The notes under the pieces were generated by a model. The model saw only the letters and a list, made by a program, of their open reading frames with translations. It was not told the origin of the DNA and searched no databases. From Bacillota bacterium (GTDB lineage: Bacteria; Bacillota; Clostridia; Tissierellales; Peptoniphilaceae), in the NCBI GenBank assembly GCA_023418835.1, contig JAEZYW010000007.1:1-6130 (forward strand): a stretch of 6,130 bases of DNA, read 5' to 3'. The position numbers were made by a program, and so were the translations under genes. Every line of letters starts with the position of its first letter. Within the stretch, counting starts at the first letter, position 1. Positions 1 through 5,793 of this stretch are shown in pieces.

Positions 1-192
1 CAATGGGGAGTACAAAAGCTAGGAATTAACAAAGACCTAGCAAGATTAACCTCGTATTGTGGAGACAGGTACTATTTTGTAGCAACAAAAACCTGTGTAT
101 CAAGAGCAATCTCAAAGAAAATCTTAAACCAAAGAGGTTTAGTAAGTCCATTAGATTACTATGAACACAGGTGTAATGTTAGATTTAATTGA
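1..192 (+). CDS. ltrA: Group II intron reverse transcriptase/maturase, C-terminal fragment
   Basis: The reading frame is open from base 1 and ends at TGA 190-192, giving the last 63 residues. The 5' part is cut by the window edge. The fragment begins QWGVQKLGIN and contains LTSYCGDRYYFVATKT, VSRAISKKIL and RGLVSPLDYYEHR. That matches the conserved tail (KDLARLT, aromatic patch, AxS..L...GLVSPLDYY) of bacterial intron-encoded LtrA-like proteins. These proteins bind the unspliced intron RNA, aid its folding and splicing, and reverse-transcribe it at the DNA target. No HNH (CxxC...H-N-H) endonuclease motif follows, so any mobility would be endonuclease-independent if the protein is full length. 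The stop codon overlaps the first bases of ribozyme domain V, so the ORF fills domain IV right to its end. Whether the upstream RT domain with its YADD motif is intact cannot be seen. Confidence 0.88.
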   Translation, partial: QWGVQKLGINKDLARLTSYCGDRYYFVATKTCVSRAISKKILNQRGLVSPLDYYEHRCNVRFN

Positions 193-259
193 ACCGCCGT
201 ATACCGAACGGTACGTACGTGTGGTGTGAGAGGGGAAATTTTAATTTCCCCTACTCGAT
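191..259 (+). ncRNA. Group II intron ribozyme domains V and VI
   Basis: Domain V: the lower strand 193-201 (ACCGCCGTA) pairs with 216-225. A two-base bulge (CG, 214-215) follows, then the upper stem TACC 202-205 / GGTA 210-213, closed by a GAAC tetraloop (206-209). The CGC at 195-197, with a G196-U222 wobble, is in the position of the catalytic triad. The right strand has one base too many, T220, which must bulge between C197-G221 and C198-G219. Domain VI: GAG 228-230 pairs with CTC 254-256 and AGGGGAAATT 231-240 pairs perfectly with 243-252. This leaves A253 unpaired as the lariat branch point. The pairings are read directly from the sequence; the functional roles come from group II intron knowledge. 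Confidence 0.85.
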
Positions 260-277
260 TTTTTATATTCTAAAACT

Positions 278-306
278 TTGTATAAATATTTTAATTATAC
301 TATAAT
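278..306 (+). promoter_or_regulatory. Sigma-A-type promoter of the acetamidase gene
   Basis: A perfect TATAAT -10 box at 301-306 lies 17 bp downstream of a weak -35 element, TTGTAT (278-283, 3 of 6 matches). Transcription would start near 313, giving a leader of about 20 nt that contains the GGAGG ribosome binding site at 323-327. The promoter sits wholly in the DNA after the intron end, so the gene need not rely on read-through from the intron. No clear operator repeat is visible. Confidence 0.6.
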
Positions 307-333
307 CATGTAAAAGACTTTTGGAGGATATCA

Positions 334-1206
334 ATGATAATAACTAGCGATAAGACAATCTTTTCAATGGATAAAAATAATGAATCTGTTTTAAAATCAA
401 AAAGTGGCGACAAAGTAATATTCCAAACTTGTGACTGTTTTTCAGATGTAATAAAAACTGAAGAAGATTTAGTAAGCGGGATAGATTTTGATCGTGTAAA
501 TCCAGCTACTGGTCCTCTTTATGTAGAAGATGCAGCTCCTGGGGATGTTTTAAAAGTCGATATAATAAAAATAGAAATTTCAAACCAAGGTGCAGTAGTT
601 ACTTCTCCAGGATTAGGAAGACTTTCTGAAAAAATAGAAAAAGAAGAAACTGTAATTGGAAAAATAGAAGGGGACTTTGTAGACTATAAGGGAATTAAAA
701 TTCCTCTAAATAAAATGATTGGAGTTATAGGAACGGCACCAGCTGGGGAAGGTATATCAACTGGAACTCCCTATGACCACGGGGGAAATTTAGATTGTAA
801 GATGATAAAAGAAGGAGTAAGTCTTTATTTACCAGTTAATGTTAAGGGAGCTTTGCTTTCTTTAGGAGATCTCCACGCTGCTATGGGGGACGGAGAAATA
901 ATGGGATCTGGTATGGAAATTGCCGGAGAAGTTGAGGTTAAAGTTGAGGTTTTAAAAGATTTCGATTATAAACTTCCCATCATAGAAACTGAGGAAAAAT
1001 GGATTACTCTTGGATCTAGAAAGACCATAGAAGAAGCCAGTGATCTAGCTATAAATAATATGGTGGATTTAATAATGAAAAAATCTGGCTTAACTATGAA
1101 TCAGACTGGTATGCTTTTGTCAATTGCAGGAGATTTAAAAGTCTGTCAAATTGTAGACCCTAATATGACCATGAGAATGGAACTGAATAAAAAATTTATT
1201 AAATAA
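334..1206 (+). CDS. Acetamidase/formamidase family protein
   Basis: This 290-residue protein belongs to the FmdA/AmdA family, cytosolic amidohydrolases that release ammonia from formamide, acetamide or related short amides. No signal peptide or membrane segment is seen. Family hallmarks are NPATGPLYVEDAAPGD (residues 56-71), the PYDHGGNLD block (146-154, likely active-site and metal region), GDLHAAMGDGE (178-188) and a C-terminal VDPNMTMRMEL (274-284). The length of about 290 fits the short Firmicutes members; fungal and Methylophilus-type formamidases are longer, near 400. The start is supported by GGAGG at 323-327, 6 nt before the ATG. It is a single-gene transcription unit with its own promoter and a strong terminator at 1245-1284, and no transporter or nitrogen regulator is visible next to it. 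The family call is firm. The true substrate is not known, because many short members are uncharacterised. Confidence 0.9.
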   Translation: MIITSDKTIFSMDKNNESVLKSKSGDKVIFQTCDCFSDVIKTEEDLVSGIDFDRVNPATGPLYVEDAAPGDVLKVDIIKIEISNQGAVVTSPGLGRLSEKIEKEETVIGKIEGDFVDYKGIKIPLNKMIGVIGTAPAGEGISTGTPYDHGGNLDCKMIKEGVSLYLPVNVKGALLSLGDLHAAMGDGEIMGSGMEIAGEVEVKVEVLKDFDYKLPIIETEEKWITLGSRKTIEEASDLAINNMVDLIMKKSGLTMNQTGMLLSIAGDLKVCQIVDPNMTMRMELNKKFIK

Positions 1207-1244
1207 GAAAATGCGAAGAAGAATCTTAATTGGTTTTATGGCAT

Positions 1245-1284
1245 TAGTGTCGATGAAGGAAATTCATTGACACTATTTTATTTT
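1245..1284 (+). terminator. Factor-independent terminator of the acetamidase gene
   Basis: A 13-bp stem joins TAGTGTCGATGAA (1245-1257) to TTCATTGACACTA (1263-1275), with one G-T wobble and a five-base GGAAA loop. It is followed by TTTTATTTT. The hairpin starts 38 bp after the acetamidase stop codon. The T-rich tail on the + side only shows that it acts on rightward transcription. Confidence 0.88.
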
Positions 1285-1330
1285 AGGTGAGAATATTTTG
1301 TCGAAAAAGACACTTAAATTTTATTAAAAT

Positions 1331-1372
1331 AGGCTCAGGAGTTTTTCCTGAGCCTGATTTTTTCTCTTTTTT
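1331..1372. terminator. Bidirectional terminator between convergent genes
   Basis: A perfect 10-bp inverted repeat, AGGCTCAGGA (1331-1340) and TCCTGAGCCT (1346-1355), encloses the loop GTTTT. On the + strand two T6 runs follow (1358-1363 and 1367-1372), making it a backup terminator for rightward transcription. On the - strand the hairpin begins about 21 nt after the stop codon of the glycosidase gene and is followed by a looser U-rich stretch (complement of 1316-1329). It is the obvious terminator of that gene as well. Confidence 0.88.
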
Positions 1373-1376
1373 AATT

Positions 1377-4097
1377 TTATTGGAATCTTGTCATTACATA
1401 GGAAAGATTTCCGTCTTTGATGTTTATATCCAATACAGCATTTCCATAGCCTGTTAAAGTGACTTTTCTATATCCACTTAACCATTCCACAGAGTTTGTG
1501 TCTCCTGGGGTTACTATAAATACATTTTTACCAGATTTTACAGCCTTGTCGACAATGTCGAAGAAAAATGCATTTTCTTTTGTGCCCCTTAGATTTTCTG
1601 GATTATTTTGCAACATTAGGACTATATTTTTAAATTCAGGATTTTCCATTGTGCTAATAAAAGGCTTCCATTGAGCTGAATTTGCAGATCTAATTCCTTG
1701 CTGATTTGATTGCAAAGTTATGAATGCAGTTCCATGGGCAGTCTTTATATTGTGAACGTCGTTTCCATTGAATTTCAAATTTGCGTTAATTTGTCCAAGT
1801 GTTTCCGAGGAAGCTCCATTGAATATAACGGCGACGTTTTTATTTTGCAAATGGTTTATTCTTTGGGAGTTGTTTCCACCATTTTTACTTAAACTTGTAA
1901 TGGATATTCTAGCTGCTCCTTCAGTTTCACCTTGAAAATTTCTAGGATCTCCAGATACACTAGAGCCCTTAGCTGATTCCCAATCTAGTGGTAATTTTAC
2001 AGCAGAAACCAATCCGTTAAATTTTATAGTCGATGAAAGTTCAACTTCTTTTCCAACAGTCAAAGAAATTTTGTCTAAGAAAATATTACCAGACAATCCC
2101 TTTGGTATATTCGTCTCTACGTATTTCCAATCTTCAAAGTCCAAAGTTGAAATTAAATCAGCTTTATTTATCTTTCCACTGGAATCTCTAAATGTTACGA
2201 CAATCTTTCCGTTAGAATTGTCTCCTTTTATCCAAAGTCCAATATATTCAGCAGATCCTAGAGCAATTCCGCCGTTGTAACTGATTTCAGCAGTTTGTGC
2301 TTTATCTTTTGAAGTCACATTATAAACTAGGGCAGTAGAAGGATTTTCATCCTTATTTTCTTGATCTATTACTACATTTGCTGACAGTGTACTTTCTTCT
2401 TCTGGACTAATAGAAACCGTAGCTTTTTCGCCGTTGTCAAAACCAAAAACTGAATTTTTTTGAGTTCCTACAGAAACGGGAATATTTCTGATTACACCAT
2501 TGAAGTTGGCGGTAATTACTCCAGTAACTCCATCCCCTTGGGCTGTAAATTTATTTCCTTCTAAAGTTCCAATCCCTTCAGTTGCGCTGAAACTAACTTG
2601 AGATGAGTTGATTTTTTTCTTATATCCTAAATCATCTTTGCCGTAAATGGTTTCAAAAATGTGAACTTTGCCTTCTGAAATTTGTAGAGAATTTACATCT
2701 AAAATTAACTCTTTTATTTCTGAATGAACAAAAACTTCTGCAGAACCAGTTGCACCTTGATAAGAAGCGGAAATGCTTCCAAGTCCTTTTTTGTTTGGAT
2801 TAAAGTTTAAACCTGAAAAAGTTCCAAACTCAGAACTTACAGTAATATCTTGAGGATTTACTTGTAGTTTGTTATGGTACTGGTCGAAAACTTCCAATGT
2901 AATTGGATAGGAAAATCCAATAAATGTATTATTATCACTTGGGGTTATTTTAATATAGTTTGGTTCAGAAACTGGGGCATTTGTTTTAATTCCAACTCCT
3001 GAGACGATTGGTCTTTCTTTTCCATCAGAAGGTGAATTTACTACTGTGGTTTTTTCATCTCCAGAGTATTTAATTCCCATTGTAGTAGAACCGCCACCGT
3101 CTAAATTAAGAGCTTGGTAGCATCCTATACTTCTCATAAATTCTGCCAGTTCTTGTTCGCTCATACCGATAGAACTATTATTTCTTCCATCTATTGTAAC
3201 TAGCAAAACTTCTGTGTTTTCCTTGTTAATTCCAATTGCCGTTCTAGGAGCCCTTGTTTTTGAAAACTTAGGGTTTTTAGGTATAGAACCATTTGAAACT
3301 AAAACATTTCCTCCGCCAATGGCAAACATAAGTCCATTATAACTTCCGTAGTCTATTGTCACTGAATCTCCAATTGATAGGGAGTCTAGTCCAATGCCAA
3401 CTTGAGTTAAAACATAGGTTCCAGGTATAATTGGGAAAGGTTGTCCTCCAACTCTCTTATCTACAACTTTATTATTTACTATTAGGACTTCCACATTTTT
3501 GCTGCCAATAGATCTACCAGGAGATTGTTTACCCCATTTGCTATCTAACATTGAAATTGCAGAGTATGGTCTAGAAAGTTTGTTAAGAGCATTTACATTA
3601 TAATTTACGCCCTTAGCCACATTTTTTACTACAATATTATTACCTAAGTTTCCAACACCGCTTTTGCCCTCTTTAGTTATATAAAAAGAATTTCTACTGA
3701 ATGCTACTTCAGGAGTGGATAAAATAAGTTCTCCATCTCCGTATAGAGAGCCTAATGCCATTGGAAAATTAGTGGTTTCAAAAAAATCCCCGTTAATACC
3801 AGCAACAGCATCTTTTGAATCTATCATTTGAGAAAGAGTTGAACGTTTAGAAACCCCTTCTCCTCCAATTAGGGGAGTAAGATTGCTAAAATCATTTTTA
3901 GTATCTAGTTTTAAAACGTCTATGTCAATCCATCCGTTATTTGAAAATCTGTCAATTTTCACATGCTGTACTCCAGCAGCTATATCAGTTCTTTCTTTAA
4001 TATCTTGTATAACATTTGAAGCGCTGGCTTGAAGGGAGCTGAACAAAACAGCTGTAAAAGCCAAAGTTACTACTATTTTCTTTAGTTTATTTTTCAT
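1377..4097 (-). CDS. Secreted phosphodiester glycosidase (NAGPA/DUF2233), multidomain
   Basis: This 906-residue protein has a signal peptide (basic MKNKLKK, hydrophobic core, ASA cleavage site after about residue 26). Residues about 90-372 form a NAGPA/DUF2233 phosphodiester glycosidase domain, the bacterial relative of the mannose-6-phosphate uncovering enzyme, which cleaves sugar-1-phosphodiesters. Visible motifs are INGDFF (101-106), APRTAIGI (283-290), TIDGR (301-305), NLDGGGSTTM (331-340) and VSGVGI (365-370). Two Ig-like/beta-sandwich regions follow (about 376-457 and 458-545), then a jelly-roll-like, probably sugar-binding region (about 550-697). The C-terminal region (about 698-906) resembles a calcineurin-type phosphoesterase without metal ligands. 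There is no LPXTG or SLH anchor, so the protein is probably released or held by its binding modules. The start has GGAGG (complement of 4104-4108) 6 nt upstream. It is a single-gene unit; likely targets are cell-surface polysaccharides or teichoic-acid-like polymers, but the substrate is inference. Confidence 0.88.
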   Translation of the reverse strand: MKNKLKKIVVTLAFTAVLFSSLQASASNVIQDIKERTDIAAGVQHVKIDRFSNNGWIDIDVLKLDTKNDFSNLTPLIGGEGVSKRSTLSQMIDSKDAVAGINGDFFETTNFPMALGSLYGDGELILSTPEVAFSRNSFYITKEGKSGVGNLGNNIVVKNVAKGVNYNVNALNKLSRPYSAISMLDSKWGKQSPGRSIGSKNVEVLIVNNKVVDKRVGGQPFPIIPGTYVLTQVGIGLDSLSIGDSVTIDYGSYNGLMFAIGGGNVLVSNGSIPKNPKFSKTRAPRTAIGINKENTEVLLVTIDGRNNSSIGMSEQELAEFMRSIGCYQALNLDGGGSTTMGIKYSGDEKTTVVNSPSDGKERPIVSGVGIKTNAPVSEPNYIKITPSDNNTFIGFSYPITLEVFDQYHNKLQVNPQDITVSSEFGTFSGLNFNPNKKGLGSISASYQGATGSAEVFVHSEIKELILDVNSLQISEGKVHIFETIYGKDDLGYKKKINSSQVSFSATEGIGTLEGNKFTAQGDGVTGVITANFNGVIRNIPVSVGTQKNSVFGFDNGEKATVSISPEEESTLSANVVIDQENKDENPSTALVYNVTSKDKAQTAEISYNGGIALGSAEYIGLWIKGDNSNGKIVVTFRDSSGKINKADLISTLDFEDWKYVETNIPKGLSGNIFLDKISLTVGKEVELSSTIKFNGLVSAVKLPLDWESAKGSSVSGDPRNFQGETEGAARISITSLSKNGGNNSQRINHLQNKNVAVIFNGASSETLGQINANLKFNGNDVHNIKTAHGTAFITLQSNQQGIRSANSAQWKPFISTMENPEFKNIVLMLQNNPENLRGTKENAFFFDIVDKAVKSGKNVFIVTPGDTNSVEWLSGYRKVTLTGYGNAVLDINIKDGNLSYVMTRFQ

Positions 4098-4112
4098 ACA
4101 AAACCTCCATAC

Positions 4113-4142
4113 AGTATATTATAACTTAATAATATAATTCAA
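4113..4142 (-). promoter_or_regulatory. Probable promoter of the glycosidase gene
   Basis: On the - strand, TTGAAT (complement of 4137-4142) and TATACT (complement of 4113-4118) are 18 bp apart. That arrangement would start transcription almost at the RBS. An overlapping perfect TATAAT (complement of 4118-4123) would leave the RBS in the leader but has no good -35 at 17 bp. A promoter is expected here because the gene is divergent from its neighbour; which -10 is used is uncertain. Confidence 0.42.
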
Positions 4143-4176
4143 TTTTACAATGGTGTGACAAAAGGGATCCTATATA

Positions 4177-4205
4177 TTTAAAAAAGTTTGGATATCGTAT
4201 ATAAT
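4177..4205 (+). promoter_or_regulatory. Probable promoter of the tsaE-tsaB-rimI-tsaD operon
   Basis: A perfect TATAAT at 4200-4205 is preceded, with a 17-bp spacer, by TTTAAA (4177-4182, 4 of 6 matches to TTGACA). Transcription would begin near 4212, right at the AGGTGA ribosome binding site (4213-4218), so the leader is very short, about 10 nt. The short distance leaves no room for a riboswitch or attenuator. Confidence 0.52.
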
Positions 4206-4221
4206 GGGGTTTAGGTGAGAT

Positions 4222-4677
4222 ATGAAAACTATAAAGATTAACTCTATAAATGAAATGAAAAAATTTGGAAATCAAATTGGAAAATCCCTAAAAGGTGGGG
4301 AGACAATTTGTCTTCAAGGAAATTTGGGGGCAGGTAAGACCCATTTGACCCAATATATTGGTGAGGGAATGGGAATAGACGAATATATAACTAGCCCCAC
4401 TTTTGCCTTGTTAAATATATATAATGGGGAAATTAACTTAAACCACTTTGACACTTATAGATTGGAAAGTGTAGAGGATTTTGAAGAATTGGGCTTTGAA
4501 GATTACTTATTTTCTAAAGATGTAAACATAATTGAATGGCCTGATGTAATTTTTGAATTCTTGCCAGAATCTCCCTTGGTGATTGAAATTGAAAAGGGAG
4601 CAGAAGAAGTAAGATTTATAAATATAAAAACCGATGATGAAGAAAAATATAGACATATACTGGAGAATATAACATGA
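4222..4677 (+). CDS. tsaE: tRNA t6A biosynthesis ATPase TsaE
   Basis: This 151-residue P-loop ATPase is the accessory subunit of the TsaB-TsaD-TsaE complex, which makes N6-threonylcarbamoyladenosine at position 37 of ANN-reading tRNAs. TsaE's ATPase activity is needed for multiple turnovers of the complex. The Walker A motif is GNLGAGKT (33-40), followed by SPTF (58-61), the HFDTYR block (75-80, with D77 as the Walker B-type acidic residue) and the family signature IIEWPD (103-108). Its length is normal for the family. It is first in the operon. The ATG has the RBS-like AGGTGA at 4213-4218, matching the 3' half of the anti-Shine-Dalgarno consensus. Its stop overlaps the tsaB start (ATGA, 4674-4677), indicating translational coupling. 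Confidence 0.96.
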   Translation: MKTIKINSINEMKKFGNQIGKSLKGGETICLQGNLGAGKTHLTQYIGEGMGIDEYITSPTFALLNIYNGEINLNHFDTYRLESVEDFEELGFEDYLFSKDVNIIEWPDVIFEFLPESPLVIEIEKGAEEVRFINIKTDDEEKYRHILENIT

Positions 4678-5351
4678 AAGTTTTGGGAATAGACACGTCT
4701 ACAAAGACTATGTCAATAGCTATAATAGAAGATTCTAAAATTCTAGGTGAAATTAATTTTTACTCCAACATGGATCACTCTGAAAAATTAATTGAAAATA
4801 TTAAATACTTATTGGATTCCAACGATCTAACTATGAAAGATATAGATCTAGTTGGGGTCGCAGTTGGACCAGGATCTTTTACGGGAATAAGAATAGGAAT
4901 TGCAACTGCAAAGGGTCTTTTGGAGTTTTTAGATACCCCTGTCGTGCCGGTATCGTCATTAGAAATTCTAGCTAGAAATTTTTCAAGTTCGAAAACTGTG
5001 GCCGTTGCCGTTGATGCAAAAAGGGATAGGGTTTACGGAGCGATTTATTTTTATTCAATTAAAAAAGTATTTTTAGAAGAAGGGCTTTACGACATAAAAG
5101 ATTTTTCCAACAGTATGAAAGACAAAGAAGACTTAATATTGGTAGGGGATATGTGCGATTATTTCAAGGAGTCTTTTAAAGATACTATTTCTTATGGAGT
5201 TGAAGGAAACTTATTAAATAGGGCATCTAATCTTTGTTTCATTGCTTTGGAACAATATAAAAAGGGAAAATCTATTAGCCATTTAGATTTACAAGCAAAT
5301 TACATGTCAAAATCCCAAGCCCAAATAGATTTTGAGAAAAGAAATGGATGA
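4674..5351 (+). CDS. tsaB: tRNA t6A biosynthesis protein TsaB
   Basis: This 225-residue ASKHA-fold protein, formerly YeaZ, is the non-catalytic paralogue of TsaD. It dimerises with TsaD to form the core of the threonylcarbamoyl transferase. The N-terminal MKVLGIDTSTKTMSIAI (1-17) is the ASKHA beta-hairpin. GVAVGPGSFTGIRIGIATAKGL (61-82) is the family signature at the TsaD contact. DAKRDRVYGAIY (114-125) is the conserved mid-domain block, and NYMSKSQAQIDFEKR (209-223) is the tail. The C-terminal half is less conserved and of ordinary length. The RBS GGAG (4662-4665) lies inside tsaE, 8 nt before the start. The start overlaps the tsaE stop by ATGA, and the end overlaps rimI by 8 nt. Confidence 0.96.
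   Translation: MKVLGIDTSTKTMSIAIIEDSKILGEINFYSNMDHSEKLIENIKYLLDSNDLTMKDIDLVGVAVGPGSFTGIRIGIATAKGLLEFLDTPVVPVSSLEILARNFSSSKTVAVAVDAKRDRVYGAIYFYSIKKVFLEEGLYDIKDFSNSMKDKEDLILVGDMCDYFKESFKDTISYGVEGNLLNRASNLCFIALEQYKKGKSISHLDLQANYMSKSQAQIDFEKRNG
5334..5346 (+). promoter_or_regulatory. Weak RBS and start-codon choice for rimI
   Basis: Only GAGAAAAG (5334-5341), inside the tsaB 3' end, precedes the ATG at 5344. It is far weaker than the GGAG/GGAGG sites of the neighbouring genes. Translation of rimI probably depends on ribosomes finishing tsaB, whose stop is at 5349-5351, 3 nt past the rimI ATG. Confidence 0.5.
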
Positions 5352-5790
5352 ACTAATTATTAGAATGGCAAAGCCTGAGGATTTAGAGGATATATTTGAG
5401 ATTGAGTCTTCAGTAGCCGACTCTTGGTCTTATGATTTGGTAAAGAAAGATCTATTAGAAAATAAATCCACTGAATATTTTGTAGGAACCATTAATGATA
5501 AGATTGTGGGATTTATTACAATTATGAATATTGTAGGAGAAGTCCACATTAACAATATAGCAGTGAATGAAAAATTTAGAAATCGAGGAATAGGAGAAAA
5601 GTTGCTCACTTATGGAATGAACTTTTATTCCCTTGATAAATTAATGGGTTTTACCTTAGAAGTTAGAGTGGACAATTGGTCGGCAATTGCTCTTTACGAA
5701 AAAATGGGCTTTGTTACTGTGGGAATTAGAAAAGGTTATTACAAAGAAAATAAAGACGCATACGTTATGTGGAAAATGATAGAGGAGTAA
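5344..5790 (+). CDS. rimI: Ribosomal-protein-alanine N-acetyltransferase RimI (GNAT)
   Basis: This 148-residue GNAT-fold acetyltransferase uses acetyl-CoA to acetylate protein N-termini. The classical substrate is ribosomal protein S18, although bacterial RimI can be broader. The acetyl-CoA-binding motif A is INNIAVNEKFRNRGIGEKLL (69-88), with the pyrophosphate loop RNRGIG (79-84). The RimI-type block TLEVRVDNWSAIALYEKMGF (104-123) carries E106 and Y118, at the positions of the catalytic Glu and Tyr of E. coli RimI. I prefer the ATG at 5344, which has a weak GAG-type RBS at 5334-5336, over a TTG at 5332, which has nothing upstream and would add only four residues. The start overlaps tsaB by 8 nt. 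The gene sits between tsaB and tsaD, its usual Firmicutes position. Confidence 0.93.
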   Translation: MDELIIRMAKPEDLEDIFEIESSVADSWSYDLVKKDLLENKSTEYFVGTINDKIVGFITIMNIVGEVHINNIAVNEKFRNRGIGEKLLTYGMNFYSLDKLMGFTLEVRVDNWSAIALYEKMGFVTVGIRKGYYKENKDAYVMWKMIEE

Positions 5791-5793
5791 TAA

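Larger units (their letters stand above)
1..259 (+). mobile_element. Group II intron, 3' end only (maturase tail plus domains V-VI)
   Basis: This is the 3' terminal part of a self-splicing, retromobile group II intron; its 5' part lies outside the window. It contains the C-terminus of the intron-encoded reverse transcriptase/maturase, then a domain V-like hairpin and a domain VI hairpin with a single unpaired adenosine at 253. The 3' boundary is placed at about 259 because group II introns end in AY roughly 7-8 nt after the branch adenosine, and the sequence there reads ACTCGAT. The boundary could be off by one or two bases. The element lies in the same orientation as the downstream acetamidase gene and ends about 20 bp before that gene's promoter. 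The maturase tail shows no HNH endonuclease domain, so a class lacking endonuclease is likely, but the intron class cannot be fixed from this fragment. Confidence 0.87.

Noticed and set aside
1..259. CRISPR array or insertion-sequence end in the first 260 bp
   Set aside because: There are no direct repeats or terminal inverted repeats. The protein tail and the domain V-VI folds explain the region as a group II intron.
1211..1270. A 19-codon frame starting ATG at 1211, with a signal-peptide-like beginning (MRRRILIGFMALVS)
   Set aside because: There is no RBS, and it runs through the stem of the acetamidase terminator and stops inside it. It looks like chance.
1459..2280. Three short + strand open frames (1459-1674, 1710-1892, 2071-2280)
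   Set aside because: They lie antisense to the large glycosidase gene, have no ribosome binding site worth the name, and their translations show no family resemblance. The - strand frame is clearly the coding one.
4151..4200. GGATCC (4165-4170) and GATATC (4191-4196) palindromes as possible operators between the divergent promoters
   Set aside because: They are isolated six-base palindromes of different sequence with no extended symmetry, as expected by chance.
4098..4221. A riboswitch, T-box or small RNA in the divergent intergenic region
   Set aside because: The region is only 124 bp, AT-rich and without stable stems, and both inferred leaders are about 10-20 nt long.
5332..5343. TTG at 5332 as the rimI start
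   Set aside because: There is no RBS upstream. The ATG four codons later gives the normal family N-terminus and has at least a weak purine-rich site.
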